Shown: positions 8,326 to 17,163, counted from the stretch's first letter. The stretch is DNA of 64,000 bases from Paraburkholderia diazotrophica (GCF_900108945.1 NZ_FNYE01000009.1:124001-188000); one strand, 5' to 3'. The notes: generated by a model not told the origin, from the sequence alone. Numbers and translations are program-made.

Positions 8326-9864
8326 ATGGCAAGCATGAGCATGCAGGCGAGCGCGGCGGAAGGCGGTCTCGCGATCGATCTCGCCGGCATCGTCAAGCGC
8401 TTCGGCGCAACCGTCGCGCTCGACGGCGCATCGTTTCGCGTCAGGCGCGGCGAGGTTCACGCGCTGCTCGGCGAGAACGGCGCGGGCAAGTCGACCACCG
8501 TCAAGCTGCTGTCCGGCCTGATGCGGCCGGACGCGGGCAGCATGCGCGTGATGGGGCAAGAGGTGTCGATGCACGGTCCGAAGGACGCGCATCGCGCCGG
8601 CGTGCAGACCGCGTTCCAGGAGATGACGCTGGTGCGCGATCTGACCGTCGCGCAAAACCTGTTGATGGCCTACGAGCCGACAGGCTGGTTCGGCCGCATC
8701 AAACGGCACGACGCGCTGCGCAAGGCGGCCGAGTGGCTGGAGCGGCTCGAACTCGGCGACATCCGCCCCGGCGCGTACATCCGCGATCTGTCGCTGCCCG
8801 TGCGGCAGAAGATCGAGATCGCGAAGGCGATCGCGCGCGGGCCGCAAGTGCTGCTGCTCGACGAGCCGACCTCGGCGCTGTCGGGCCGCGACGTCGCGTG
8901 GCTCGCGCGGCGTATCGATGAACTGAAGGCACGCGACGTGACCTTCGTGTTCATCTCGCACCGGATGCAGGAAGTGCGCGAGTTCTGCGACAGCCTCACC
9001 GTGTATCGCAACGGCAAGGACGTCGGGGCATTCGACACCGCCGACATCTCCGATGATGAAGTGATCCGGCTCGTGATCGGCCGCTCGATGGACGCGAAGT
9101 ATCCGCCGAAGGTGACGGCCCCCGCGAAGATCGCAACGCCCGCGATCGAGGCGCGCGGCATTCGCATCGACGGCATGGTGAACGACTTCGATCTGACGCT
9201 GCGCGCGGGCGAGGTGCATGGCATCGCAGCGCTGCAAGGCATGGGGCAGCGCGAACTGTTCGAGGCCCTGTTCGGCGCGACGTATATCGACGCGGGCGAG
9301 ATCCGCATCGACGGCAAGCCCGTCACGCTTACATCAACCGCCGATTCGCTGAAGGCGGGCGTATCGACGGCACTGCTGCCCGAGGACCGCAAGACGGAAG
9401 GGCTGTTCCTGCGTCTGCCGGGCGGCGAGAACATTTCGCTGCCGATGATCCGGCGTTATACGCGCTTCGGACTGATCGACCGCAAGCGCGAGCAGGCCGC
9501 GATCCGCCGCTCGCTCGAACAGATGGAAGTCAATCCGCGCGCGCTGTACAAGCCCTGTCTGTCGTTTTCGGGCGGCAACCAGCAGAAGATCGCGATGGCG
9601 AAATGGCTGCTTACGCAAAGCCGCGTGTGGCTGATGTTTGATCCGACGCGCGGCATCGACGTCGGCACCAAGCATCAGATCTTCGTGCTGATGCGCGCAT
9701 TCGCGGCGGCGGGCGGCTCGGTGCTGTTCTATTCGACGGATGTACCCGAGCTCGTCAACGTGTGCGATCGCGTGACGGTGGTCTATCGCGGCCGGCACGC
9801 AGGCGAACTCGAAGGCGATGCGCTCACCGAAGAGAACGTGATGCGCAGGATGCTGTCGAGCTGA
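8326..9864 (+). CDS. Sugar ABC transporter ATP-binding protein (RbsA-like, two domains)
   Basis: A 512-residue protein with two tandem ABC ATPase domains, as in RbsA/MglA. Domain 1 has Walker A GENGAGKST (49-57) and Walker B LLLDEPTSAL. Its signature is altered (LSLPVRQK instead of LSGGQ). Domain 2 lacks a proper Walker A (GIAALQGMGQRE) but keeps the signature SGGNQQK and FDPTRGIDVG, the usual asymmetry of this subfamily. It energises sugar import at the inner membrane with the neighbouring permease. CGGAGG lies before the ATG. Confidence 0.93.
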   Translation: MASMSMQASAAEGGLAIDLAGIVKRFGATVALDGASFRVRRGEVHALLGENGAGKSTTVKLLSGLMRPDAGSMRVMGQEVSMHGPKDAHRAGVQTAFQEMTLVRDLTVAQNLLMAYEPTGWFGRIKRHDALRKAAEWLERLELGDIRPGAYIRDLSLPVRQKIEIAKAIARGPQVLLLDEPTSALSGRDVAWLARRIDELKARDVTFVFISHRMQEVREFCDSLTVYRNGKDVGAFDTADISDDEVIRLVIGRSMDAKYPPKVTAPAKIATPAIEARGIRIDGMVNDFDLTLRAGEVHGIAALQGMGQRELFEALFGATYIDAGEIRIDGKPVTLTSTADSLKAGVSTALLPEDRKTEGLFLRLPGGENISLPMIRRYTRFGLIDRKREQAAIRRSLEQMEVNPRALYKPCLSFSGGNQQKIAMAKWLLTQSRVWLMFDPTRGIDVGTKHQIFVLMRAFAAAGGSVLFYSTDVPELVNVCDRVTVVYRGRHAGELEGDALTEENVMRRMLSS

Positions 9865-9900
9865 GACCGGCCTGATCCATCGTTCTACGAGAGGTATCTG

Positions 9901-12000
9901 ATGAACAATGCAATTGCGTCTCACGAAAGCGAGATCGCGCGGCCGGGCGCGCACGTCGGCTTCGGCGCGCGCATCGATCACCATCGCGGGCTGATCATCG
10001 CGATCGGCGCGCTCGCGGCGATGATGATCGCGTGGGTGGCGCTGTCGGCGACACCAGTGGGTCTCTACGACATCGGCTCCGTGATATCGAGCAGCACGAC
10101 GCTCGCGCTCGCCGCAGTCGGACAGACGATCGTCGTGCTGAGCGGCGGCTTCGACCTGTCGGCATCGGCGGTCGTATCGCTCGCGAACGTGCTCGCCGTG
10201 CGCTTCGTGCAGGGCACGCCACTGGAGCAGTGGGCGGGCGTCGCGTTGATCCTCGCGATCGGCGGTGGCATCGGCCTCGTGAACGGCGCGCTGATCGCGT
10301 GGTTCCGGTTGCAGTCGATCGTCGTCACGCTGGCGACGATGTTCATGGTGCAAGGCATGACGCTGCTGATCCAGAACAAGCCGGGCGGCAGCATGGGCGA
10401 CCAGTTCGCGGGCGCGCTCACGGCCGACCTGATCCCCGACAAGCTGCCGATGTCGGCGGGCGTGCTGATCGCGGCACTCGCCGTTTGGGCTTTCTTGCGA
10501 CGCACGCGGCTCGGTGTGGGCATCTACGCGCTCGGCAGCGAGCCGGACAGCGCGTACGCGAACGGCCTGCCCGTCACGCGCTATCGCATTGCCACGTACG
10601 CGATTGCGGGCATGTTCTACGCGGCGGCGGGCCTCTATGTGTCGGCGCAGACAGGCTCCGCAGATCCTCTCGTCGGCAGGCCGCTGCTGCTGTCGATGTT
10701 CACGGCCGTCGTGCTCGGCGGCACGCGGCTCGGCGGCGGACGCGGAGGTTGCGTCGGCACCGTGTTCGCCGCGATGACGCTGATGATCACCGTCAACATT
10801 CTGCTCGTGCTCAACGTGTCGGCGTTCTTTACGACGATCGCCGAGGCCGTGATCCTGATCCTCGCCGTGCTCGGCTCGTCGATCGGCAAACAGTCCGCGG
10901 CGCACGAAAGCGCGCGTTACCTGATGCAATGTGTGAAGGCGCTGCGAACGCATAGCCGCGCACAGGACGACGGGCGCGCGCGGCGCGTCGATTTCGCCGT
11001 CGCGGACTTTCGCGCGGTCGAGAACACGGAGCTCACGGGCCGCTTCTTTGCTGACTGGATCGAACGCAACCGCGAGTGGGCGCGCTACGTGGTGCCCGCG
11101 TATCTGCTGTTCGTCGCGGTGATCGTGTTGACGGGCTTCGTCTACGGTCCCGGCGTGCTGGCGAGCGCGAACTTCTATAGCAGCCTGCTCACGCTGACGC
11201 TCTTTCTCGCGATCCTCGGTCTGGGCCAGGGCGCGGTGATTCTGACGGGCGGTCTCGATCTGTCGATGCCGTGGCTCATCACGCTGTCGGGTGTGCTGCT
11301 CACGGGCCTCACGCACGGCGTCAACGTCGCGGCCTGGTGGGCCGTGCCCGTCGTGCTGGGCGCGGGGCTTGTCGTCGGCATCTTCAACGGTGCGGGCGTG
11401 GTCGTGCTCGGACTACCGCCGATCGTCGTCACGCTTGCGGCAAACGGACTGTTGCAAGGGCTGACGCTGATCTACTGCAACGGCTCGCCGCAGGGCTGGG
11501 CGCCTTCCGCGCTCAGCGCGTTCACGAATGGACGTGCGGGCGGGCTGTCGCTCGCGGCGTGGTGCGTGCCAGTGTTTCTCGCGTTCGCGCTGCTGCTGTT
11601 GCATCGCACGGCGTTTGGCCGGCGCGTGTATGCCGTCGGCAATTCGCCCGTCGCCGCGAAGCTGTCGGGCGTGCGCGTGGGCCCGACGCTGATCGCCGTC
11701 TACTGTCTGTCGGGCGTGTGCTCGGCGCTCGTCGGGCTGCTGCTCGCGGGCTTCAGCAGCCAGGCGTTTCTCGGCATGGGCGACCCTTATCTGCTGCCGT
11801 CGATTGCCGTCGTCGTCGTGGGCGGCGCGTTGATCACGGGCGGACGTGGCCACTATCTCGGCGTGTTCGGCGGCGCGCTGCTGCTGACCGCGCTCGGCAC
11901 GCTGCTCGCGGGCACGACGGTGCCGCCCGCGGTGCGCGACATCATCAACGGACTCGTCGTGCTGGCCGCTGTCATCACGCTACGCGACAAGAAAGCCTGA
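9901..12000 (+). CDS. Fused double ABC sugar permease
   Basis: A single 699-residue reading frame containing two complete RbsC-like permease domains (BPD_transp_2), about residues 20-330 and 395-695. They are joined by a hydrophilic linker rich in Arg and Asp (about 335-385). Each half has the typical Gly-rich segments: LSGGFDLSASAVVSLANV in half 1 and LTGGLDLSMPWLITLSGV in half 2. RbsC is normally about 320 residues and works as a dimer, so this is a covalently linked heterodimer. The frame is continuous with no sign of a frameshift. It follows the ATPase gene by 36 bases and ends 18 bases before the chosen dehydrogenase start. Confidence 0.92.
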   Translation: MNNAIASHESEIARPGAHVGFGARIDHHRGLIIAIGALAAMMIAWVALSATPVGLYDIGSVISSSTTLALAAVGQTIVVLSGGFDLSASAVVSLANVLAVRFVQGTPLEQWAGVALILAIGGGIGLVNGALIAWFRLQSIVVTLATMFMVQGMTLLIQNKPGGSMGDQFAGALTADLIPDKLPMSAGVLIAALAVWAFLRRTRLGVGIYALGSEPDSAYANGLPVTRYRIATYAIAGMFYAAAGLYVSAQTGSADPLVGRPLLLSMFTAVVLGGTRLGGGRGGCVGTVFAAMTLMITVNILLVLNVSAFFTTIAEAVILILAVLGSSIGKQSAAHESARYLMQCVKALRTHSRAQDDGRARRVDFAVADFRAVENTELTGRFFADWIERNREWARYVVPAYLLFVAVIVLTGFVYGPGVLASANFYSSLLTLTLFLAILGLGQGAVILTGGLDLSMPWLITLSGVLLTGLTHGVNVAAWWAVPVVLGAGLVVGIFNGAGVVVLGLPPIVVTLAANGLLQGLTLIYCNGSPQGWAPSALSAFTNGRAGGLSLAAWCVPVFLAFALLLLHRTAFGRRVYAVGNSPVAAKLSGVRVGPTLIAVYCLSGVCSALVGLLLAGFSSQAFLGMGDPYLLPSIAVVVVGGALITGGRGHYLGVFGGALLLTALGTLLAGTTVPPAVRDIINGLVVLAAVITLRDKKA

Positions 12001-12018
12001 TCAATGGGAGAAAGCATA

Positions 12019-12969
12019 ATGGTGCAGCGACAGGTTGCAGTGATTGGTTCGGGCCGCATCGGCCGCGCATGGGCGATCGTCTTTGCGCGCGCGGGTTTTC
12101 GCGTGAATCTGCACGACGCGGTGCCCGCGATGCTCGAAGGGGCAGTGCCTGCGATTCGCGAGAGCGTGCAGGACCTCGCGTCGTTCGGGCTCGTCGATGA
12201 GCCAGTGGATCGCATCGTCGAGCGGATAGCCGTTTGCGCACAGCTCGCCGATGCGGTGCGCGACGCCGATCTCGTGCAGGAGAACATCGCGGAAGTGGTC
12301 GACGAAAAGCGCGCGCTCTTTGCCGAACTGGACCACATCACGCGTCCCGATGCGCTGCTTGCGAGTTCGACGTCGGGCCTGCCTGCATCGACGTTTACGG
12401 AAGGGCTCGCGAGCCGCGCGCGGTGCCTCGTTGCGCATCCCGTGAATCCGCCTTCGCTCGTGCCGCTCGTCGAGTTGTGCGGCGCGCCGTGGACAGCGCC
12501 CGACACGCTCGCGCGCGCCCGCGCGATCTACGCGGAAGCGGGCCAGAAGCCCGTCGTCGTGAATCGCGAGATACCGGGCTTTCTGCTGAACCGTCTGCAA
12601 GGCGCGTTGCTCGATGAAGCGTTGAGCCTCTTCGAACAGGGTTACGCCGATGCGGCGGATCTCGACACGGTGATGCGCGACGGGCTCGGACTGCGCTGGT
12701 CGTTCATGGGTCCGTTCGAGACGATCGATCTGAATGCACCGGGTGGCGTGACCGATTACGCGCAGCGCTACGGCGGCACGTATCGCACGATCGCGGCGAC
12801 GCGCGTGCCGTTCGAATGGCACGCCGACGTCGTCGCGGCGCTCGATGCGCAGCGTCGCAAGGTGCTGCCGCGCGATCAGATCGAGGCGCGCAGCGCATGG
12901 CGCGACCGGCGGCTGATGGCGCTGCTCGCGCATCGGCGCGCGCTCGCAGCGAAATCCGACGACGAATGA
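12019..12969 (+). CDS. 3-hydroxyacyl-CoA-dehydrogenase-fold enzyme, CRYL1/L-gulonate 3-dehydrogenase-like
   Basis: 316 residues: a Rossmann NAD domain (GSGRIGRAWA near the N-terminus) and a C-terminal 3HCDH helical domain. It shares with lambda-crystallin/CRYL1, the L-gulonate 3-dehydrogenase, the blocks AHPVNPP, the NRLQ segment, GLGLRWSFMGPFET and a C-terminal WRD-xx-LM. CRYL1 oxidises the 3-hydroxyl of an aldonate to a 3-keto acid; L-carnitine dehydrogenases are the other close group. ATG 12019 is preferred to 12004 because GGGAG sits eight bases before it. The inferred role is to produce the beta-keto acid cleaved by the BKACE of the same operon. Confidence 0.87.
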   Translation: MVQRQVAVIGSGRIGRAWAIVFARAGFRVNLHDAVPAMLEGAVPAIRESVQDLASFGLVDEPVDRIVERIAVCAQLADAVRDADLVQENIAEVVDEKRALFAELDHITRPDALLASSTSGLPASTFTEGLASRARCLVAHPVNPPSLVPLVELCGAPWTAPDTLARARAIYAEAGQKPVVVNREIPGFLLNRLQGALLDEALSLFEQGYADAADLDTVMRDGLGLRWSFMGPFETIDLNAPGGVTDYAQRYGGTYRTIAATRVPFEWHADVVAALDAQRRKVLPRDQIEARSAWRDRRLMALLAHRRALAAKSDDE

Positions 12970-13039
12970 CGCTGCGCTACGTGCGATGCGCGGCGGACGG
13001 CATCGCGGATACATCACGCAAACGAATCGGGAGACGACG

Positions 13040-13942
13040 ATGGTCGAGACAAGCTTGCTGGTCGATGCGAACAATCATCTAGGCGAAGGGCCGTTGTGGG
13101 ACGTTCGCGAAGAGCGCCTCTACTGGATCGACAGCACGGCGGCGGAAATCTACAGTTGCCGCGCGGATGGCTCCGATGTGAAGCGTTACTTCGTGCCGCG
13201 CCATATCGGATCGATGGCGCTGCGCGAGCAGGGCGGTGCCGTCGTCGCGCTCGCGAACGGGCTTCACTTCTATGACTTCGATGCGCAGACCGTCGAGCCG
13301 ATCGGCGATCCCGAAAGCGACGATCCCGAGACGCGTTTCAACGACGGCAAGGTCGATCGCAAAGGGCGTTTTATCGCGGGCACGATGGCCTACGATTTCG
13401 ACCGCTTCGATGCGGATCGCGGTCAGCGCCCGACGCGTAGCGGCGGACTATACCGGCTCGACACCAACCGCGCGATCACGCGGCTGGACAGCGGTATCAG
13501 CTGTTCGAACGGGCCCTGCTGGAGCCCCGACAACCGCACGCTCTATTTCACCGACACGTACGAGAAGCTGATGTACGCATACGACTACGACATAGAAACG
13601 GGAAACGTGTCGAATCGCCGGGTGTTCGCATCGGCGCGCAACATGGCGGGCACGTTCGACGGCGCGACCGTCGACGAAGAGGGCTACGTCTGGTCGGCGC
13701 TCGTGTTCGGCGGGCGCATTCTGCGTTTTGCACCGGACGGCAGACTCGACCGCACGGTGCCGTTCCCCGTGCGCAATCTGACGAGCGTGATGTTCGGCGG
13801 GCCGAAGCTCGACGTTCTCTATGTGACGACGATGGGCCGCCCGATGTGGGGCATTCCGCAGAAGGAACGCGACAAGGGCGGCCTCTTCGCGGTCCGTGGA
13901 CTGGGCGTACGCGGCTTGCCGGAACCGCGTTTTGCGGGTTAG
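13040..13942 (+). CDS. SMP-30/gluconolactonase-family lactonase
   Basis: A 300-residue six-bladed beta-propeller of the SMP-30/regucalcin family. The metal-binding residues are recognisable: E16 in LGEGPLW, the Asn of CSNGPCW and the Asp of GTFDGATVDEEG, with FNDGK supplying the substrate-side Asn/Asp. The family opens aldonolactones to aldonates using one divalent metal. The start at 13040 is set by GGGAGA just upstream; the ATG at 12986 is less likely. It is the last gene of the operon. With the SDR it would make lactone formation and hydrolysis a matched pair. Confidence 0.9.
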   Translation: MVETSLLVDANNHLGEGPLWDVREERLYWIDSTAAEIYSCRADGSDVKRYFVPRHIGSMALREQGGAVVALANGLHFYDFDAQTVEPIGDPESDDPETRFNDGKVDRKGRFIAGTMAYDFDRFDADRGQRPTRSGGLYRLDTNRAITRLDSGISCSNGPCWSPDNRTLYFTDTYEKLMYAYDYDIETGNVSNRRVFASARNMAGTFDGATVDEEGYVWSALVFGGRILRFAPDGRLDRTVPFPVRNLTSVMFGGPKLDVLYVTTMGRPMWGIPQKERDKGGLFAVRGLGVRGLPEPRFAG

Positions 13943-14002
13943 CGGCCGGCGAAAAATCTGCTTCTATGAGGCGTGGCGGCGGCGTCAGTAAGGAGGCTCG
14001 CC

Positions 14003-14062
14003 ATGCGCTGCCAGATGCAACGCGCGATCATTGCTGTGATCTCGCGGCAACACCTGTTGTAG
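14003..14062 (+). CDS. Possible 19-residue leader peptide
   Basis: A short frame (MRCQMQRAIIAVISRQHLL) directly behind TAAGGAGG, one of the most complete Shine-Dalgarno sequences in the window, at a spacing of about six bases. It is followed by a six-base T-run (14066-14071). It could be a leader peptide or small protein, or chance. Nothing in the peptide identifies a function. Confidence 0.3.
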   Translation: MRCQMQRAIIAVISRQHLL

Positions 14063-14162
14063 CGCTTTTTTGACGGGCGTAGGCTTGCAGTACGTTAGAC
14101 ATGAATACGTCGACGCACATAACAAGTACAGCCAATCGGGAACGCTTCAACGGGAAAGGGCG

Positions 14163-14381
14163 ATGAAGAAATCTCATGCATTGCCGACGCATAGCGCCGG
14201 GCCGATCTGGGGCCTGATTTTCGCGGCCGTCATGACGACGATCGCGGCCGCTCTGTGGATGTACGCGCAGACGCACGCCAATTCGAGCCGTCTGGACGAA
14301 TCACTGGCCGTGGGCGCTGCGCTCGTCGGCGTGTTTGTCGCTGTGTGCGCTGCCCGGGAAATCCGTCATCACAAGCATTGA
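14163..14381 (+). CDS. Small two-helix membrane protein, unknown function
   Basis: 72 residues, starting at ATG 14163 behind GGGAAAGG; longer in-frame starts upstream have no better site. Two hydrophobic segments (about residues 17-37 and 47-63) flank a short polar loop, and the tail is basic (REIRHHKH). I do not recognise the family. It stands alone between the catabolic operon and a convergent phosphoesterase gene. Confidence 0.65.
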   Translation: MKKSHALPTHSAGPIWGLIFAAVMTTIAAALWMYAQTHANSSRLDESLAVGAALVGVFVAVCAAREIRHHKH

Positions 14382-14404
14382 AGAACACCGGGCCTTGATC
14401 CCGC

Positions 14405-14429
14405 GCCACGCGTTTTTGCAACGCGTGGC
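14405..14429 (+). terminator. Stem-loop after the small membrane protein gene
   Basis: GCCACGCGT (14405-14413) pairs perfectly with ACGCGTGGC (14421-14429) around a 7-base loop. There is no T-run after it. It lies between convergent genes, so it may end transcription in either direction. Confidence 0.45.
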
Positions 14430-14454
14430 TGCGCGTGATGTTGCCTCGTGTTTG

Positions 14455-14477
14455 CCGGGGGCCACAGTTGCCCCCGG
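14455..14477 (-). terminator. Stem-loop after the phosphoesterase gene
   Basis: CCGGGGGC (14455-14462) pairs with GCCCCCGG (14470-14477), 7-base loop, 19 bases beyond the phosphoesterase stop. No T-run, so a Rho-assisted or processing role is equally possible. Confidence 0.45.
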
Positions 14478-14495
14478 ACGTTAATGCTCTCGTCG

Positions 14496-16241
14496 TTATG
14501 CGGACAAATCCAGCGCGTTGGTCAAATCGCCCATGACGGGCTGACCGCGCGACTGCATCGCGGCATCGCGCGTGCGAAAGCCGTCGAGCGGTTCGAGTTC
14601 GAACACGCGCGTGATAAGCCGCAGGATCGATGCCGTGTCATACACGGTGTGATCGACATAGCCCTTCTTCGCGAACGGCGAGACCACCAATGCCGGCACA
14701 CGCGTGCCCGGACCCCAGCGGTCGCCTTTCGGTGGAGCGACGTGGTCCCACCATCCGCCGTTTTCGTCGACGGTCACGATCACCACCATGCTTTCCCATT
14801 GCGGGCTTGCGCGCAGCGCTTTCACCGCATGCACGACATGGCGATCGCCCGATGCGACATCCGCGTAGCCCGCATGCATGTTCAGGTTGCCCTGCGGCTT
14901 GTAGAACGTGACGGCGGGTAGCCGGCCCGCACGCGCATCGGCGAGGAAGTGATTGGTGCTCTCGTCGTCGCCGAGGCCGCCGTCGCGCAGATGTTTCGCG
15001 CGCGCAGCGGTGCCCGGCCCGAGATTCGCGAAGTAGTTGAACGGCTGGTGGTGATACTGGAAGTTCGGTATCACCGGCGTGCCGTCGTTCGTGTTCTTGC
15101 CGTGCATCTCCAGCGTCTGCTGGAACGCACCCGCGTACCACGCCCAGTCGATGCCGCGCTTGTCGAGCTTGTCGCCGATATGCTCGTGCGTCTGCGGCGG
15201 CAGGGCCATCGCGTTGCTGTCCTGCGTCAGATCGACGACGCCGTTCGCGCCGACCTTGTATGGCGTGGGCGCGAAGGGCGGCATCATCGTGTTGACGGCA
15301 TAGCTGATCGCGCGTCCGTCCGCGAGCGTTTCCGGCGGCGTCAGCGCGCTCGGGCCGAACTTGGGGACGCCGTCCATCGCACTGTTCGGCGACGTCGCGA
15401 GCGGTTTCAGATTCGGGTCGTCGGGGCGTCCGCTGAGCGTCTGTGCAATCTGCGCCTTCGCGATGCTCTGCTGCGGATCCGGATACACGGGAGGGGTCGC
15501 CGCGATCAGATACTGATGGTTCAGGAACGAGCCGCCGAACGCGCCCTGGAAGTAGTTGTCGCACAGCACGTATTCGCTGGCGAGGTCCCACAGGCGCAGG
15601 TCGTAGCTGGTGTTCGCGTAGTGACCCATCGTGAAGCCGCCCGAGTCCGCCCACGCGGCGAACATATCGTTCTTGCCACCGTTGATCTGCATCTGGTTCT
15701 GATAGAACACGTGCCACAGATCGTGCGTGACAAGCGACAGCGGCAGGTTCTCGCCGTGCGGGCCTTTGAGCGCAAACGGCGCGTTCGGCAGATCGGTCTG
15801 ATATTGCTCGCCGGCCTTGTATGGAACGCCGTCCGCGATCTGATCCTTCAGCAGCCAGCCGCCCGGCACTTTCGGCAGACGAGGCAATACAGTCTTGCCG
15901 TCGCGGTCGCGCTGCACGCAGTCTTCCGGCTTCACGGCGGAGAGCGGCCGTTCGACGCCCGGAAAATTGCCGAACAGATTGTTGAAGCTGCGATTTTCCG
16001 CGTAGATCACGACGACCGTCTTGACCTTCGAGCGCAACGCGCGATCGAACTGCGGTCCCGCTGCGACGCCCGTAACCGAGGCTTCGCGCGACGGCGGTAA
16101 TGCGCAGCTTGCCAGTCCGCCGCCCATCGCCACAGCGGCGACGCCGCCAAGGAAGTGGCGGCGGCTGGGTCGCTGCGGTGTCTGCGCGGGATCGGCGTCT
16201 TCATTCACGGGGGGAGAAGTGGGCGGTTCGGTGCGTTTCAT
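14496..16241 (-). CDS. Tat-exported phosphoesterase (acid phosphatase/phospholipase C-like, PF04185)
   Basis: A 581-residue enzyme of the AcpA/phospholipase C superfamily. The N-terminus carries a twin-arginine signal (SRRHFLGG, R27-R28) and a lipobox-like LASC at 43-46, so export by Tat and possible lipid anchoring are likely. The catalytic AENRSFNNLFG block is at about 81-91, and the metal-binding DENGGWWDHV is at 492-501. The family hydrolyses phosphomonoesters or phospholipid head groups in the periplasm or outside the cell. ATG 16241 is chosen because the frame upstream of it does not encode a signal peptide-like start. It is a single-gene unit, convergent with the small membrane protein gene. 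Confidence 0.87.
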   Translation of the reverse strand: MKRTEPPTSPPVNEDADPAQTPQRPSRRHFLGGVAAVAMGGGLASCALPPSREASVTGVAAGPQFDRALRSKVKTVVVIYAENRSFNNLFGNFPGVERPLSAVKPEDCVQRDRDGKTVLPRLPKVPGGWLLKDQIADGVPYKAGEQYQTDLPNAPFALKGPHGENLPLSLVTHDLWHVFYQNQMQINGGKNDMFAAWADSGGFTMGHYANTSYDLRLWDLASEYVLCDNYFQGAFGGSFLNHQYLIAATPPVYPDPQQSIAKAQIAQTLSGRPDDPNLKPLATSPNSAMDGVPKFGPSALTPPETLADGRAISYAVNTMMPPFAPTPYKVGANGVVDLTQDSNAMALPPQTHEHIGDKLDKRGIDWAWYAGAFQQTLEMHGKNTNDGTPVIPNFQYHHQPFNYFANLGPGTAARAKHLRDGGLGDDESTNHFLADARAGRLPAVTFYKPQGNLNMHAGYADVASGDRHVVHAVKALRASPQWESMVVIVTVDENGGWWDHVAPPKGDRWGPGTRVPALVVSPFAKKGYVDHTVYDTASILRLITRVFELEPLDGFRTRDAAMQSRGQPVMGDLTNALDLSA

Positions 16242-16716
16242 CTGGATGTCCAAGGACGAGGGAAGCGATCGAAGAGGCTTGCGCGAAGCATAGCGTATGG
16301 CGGCTATGCGCGGGCGGTCGCAACAGGCGGCGCAGTCGGGGCCGCAGTCGGGGCAATATCTTTGCGTACCTGTCGTGACATCTGCATGACAGAGAAAATC
16401 GCCCGATGGCATGCCGCTGTCACTCGGCTGATTCGGCGTTGGTCAGTGTTCTTGTTGCCTGGGAGCCGGTCCGTACTTGATGCCACAGCTGCTGTTGAGA
16501 TGCGCGTGAAAAGTCGCGTGGCAAGAGATGAGACGACGGCCCGATGCAATGGTCGTCGTTCGGGCGGTGGGAAGGTAGGTCCAATGTGCTCTTCGAGAAG
16601 GAAGGCTGGACATCCAGTCGCCTCTCGAAGGCAATCTGCATCGCGCAGATTCGTGCGTCGTGAAATCAGCGGAACGCGACGCGCTATCTTCGTTTCGATC
16701 GTGTCTGCTGCAAGGA
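16242..16716. other. Gap with no supported gene
   Basis: 475 bases upstream of the phosphoesterase gene and downstream of the DUF2970 gene, both read leftward. Open frames exist on both strands but have irregular codon use and no good ribosome sites. The phosphoesterase promoter should lie near 16250-16350. I see no other clear element. Confidence 0.5.
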
Positions 16717-16920
16717 TCAGAAGCCTTGAAGCGTGTGCGTTGCGTGTGCAACGAGGTGCACGACGGCGAAGATCGTGCCGCCGATACACGCCGCGAGAAC
16801 GACGGCAACGAACGGAAGCAAGACGATATTCACGTTAGCAAAATCGGCGTCGTGCGAAGCGCTTTTGCGCACGCCGAAAAAGCTCCACAAAACGATACGA
16901 ATGAGCTTGAGGATTTCCAT
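16717..16920 (-). CDS. DUF2970 small membrane protein
   Basis: 67 residues. The N-terminal block LWSFFGVRKSASHDADFANVN matches the conserved core of DUF2970 (FFGVRK, then D-x-A-x-x-x followed by N). One long hydrophobic helix follows (about residues 32-56). Such proteins are common near respiratory genes in Betaproteobacteria but have no established function. The start at 16920 lies behind GGAGG; earlier in-frame ATGs at 16932 and 16941 are possible. It is divergent from hcp and separated from it by about 320 bases. Confidence 0.8.
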   Translation of the reverse strand: MEILKLIRIVLWSFFGVRKSASHDADFANVNIVLLPFVAVVLAACIGGTIFAVVHLVAHATHTLQGF

Positions 16921-17121
16921 GGCGCCCTCCATCAGGGTCAACTAAAAGTACGGCTCATCATCTGCCTTCGACAGAAGCGAAGGAAGGAGCAGTTGACGCT
17001 AATCCGATAGGAGCAGAGCGCCTCACACATTTATCGCTGCACAGGCCTCGTTTAGCCGGGTGCGACAAATGTTCGCAATAGGCCCTTTAAAGGCGCAATA
17101 AAGCGATCTCGCCTGCATTCA

Positions 17122-17163
17122 ATGATCCAGATCATGATCGACAGATCTTCGTATCTTGATAAT
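17122..17163 (+). promoter_or_regulatory. FNR/DNR-type activator site and promoter of hcp
   Basis: ATGATCCAGATCAT at 17122-17135 is a perfect palindrome holding the FNR/DNR core TGAT-N4-ATCA; only the outermost bases differ from TTGAT-N4-ATCAA. GATAAT at 17158-17163 is a good -10 element. If transcription starts about seven bases after it (near 17170), the activator site is centred at about -41.5, the standard class II position. Expression under low oxygen or nitrosative stress is therefore likely. Confidence 0.65.

Noticed and set aside
9334..11316. 660-codon antisense frame across the ABC transporter genes
   Set aside because: Low-complexity Arg/His/Glu product opposite well-defined ATPase and permease genes.
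5412..12969. Standard carnitine degradation operon
   Set aside because: A BKACE and a carnitine-dehydrogenase-like enzyme are present. However, the 3HCDH matches CRYL1 more closely, and the sugar importer and two lactonases do not belong to that pathway.
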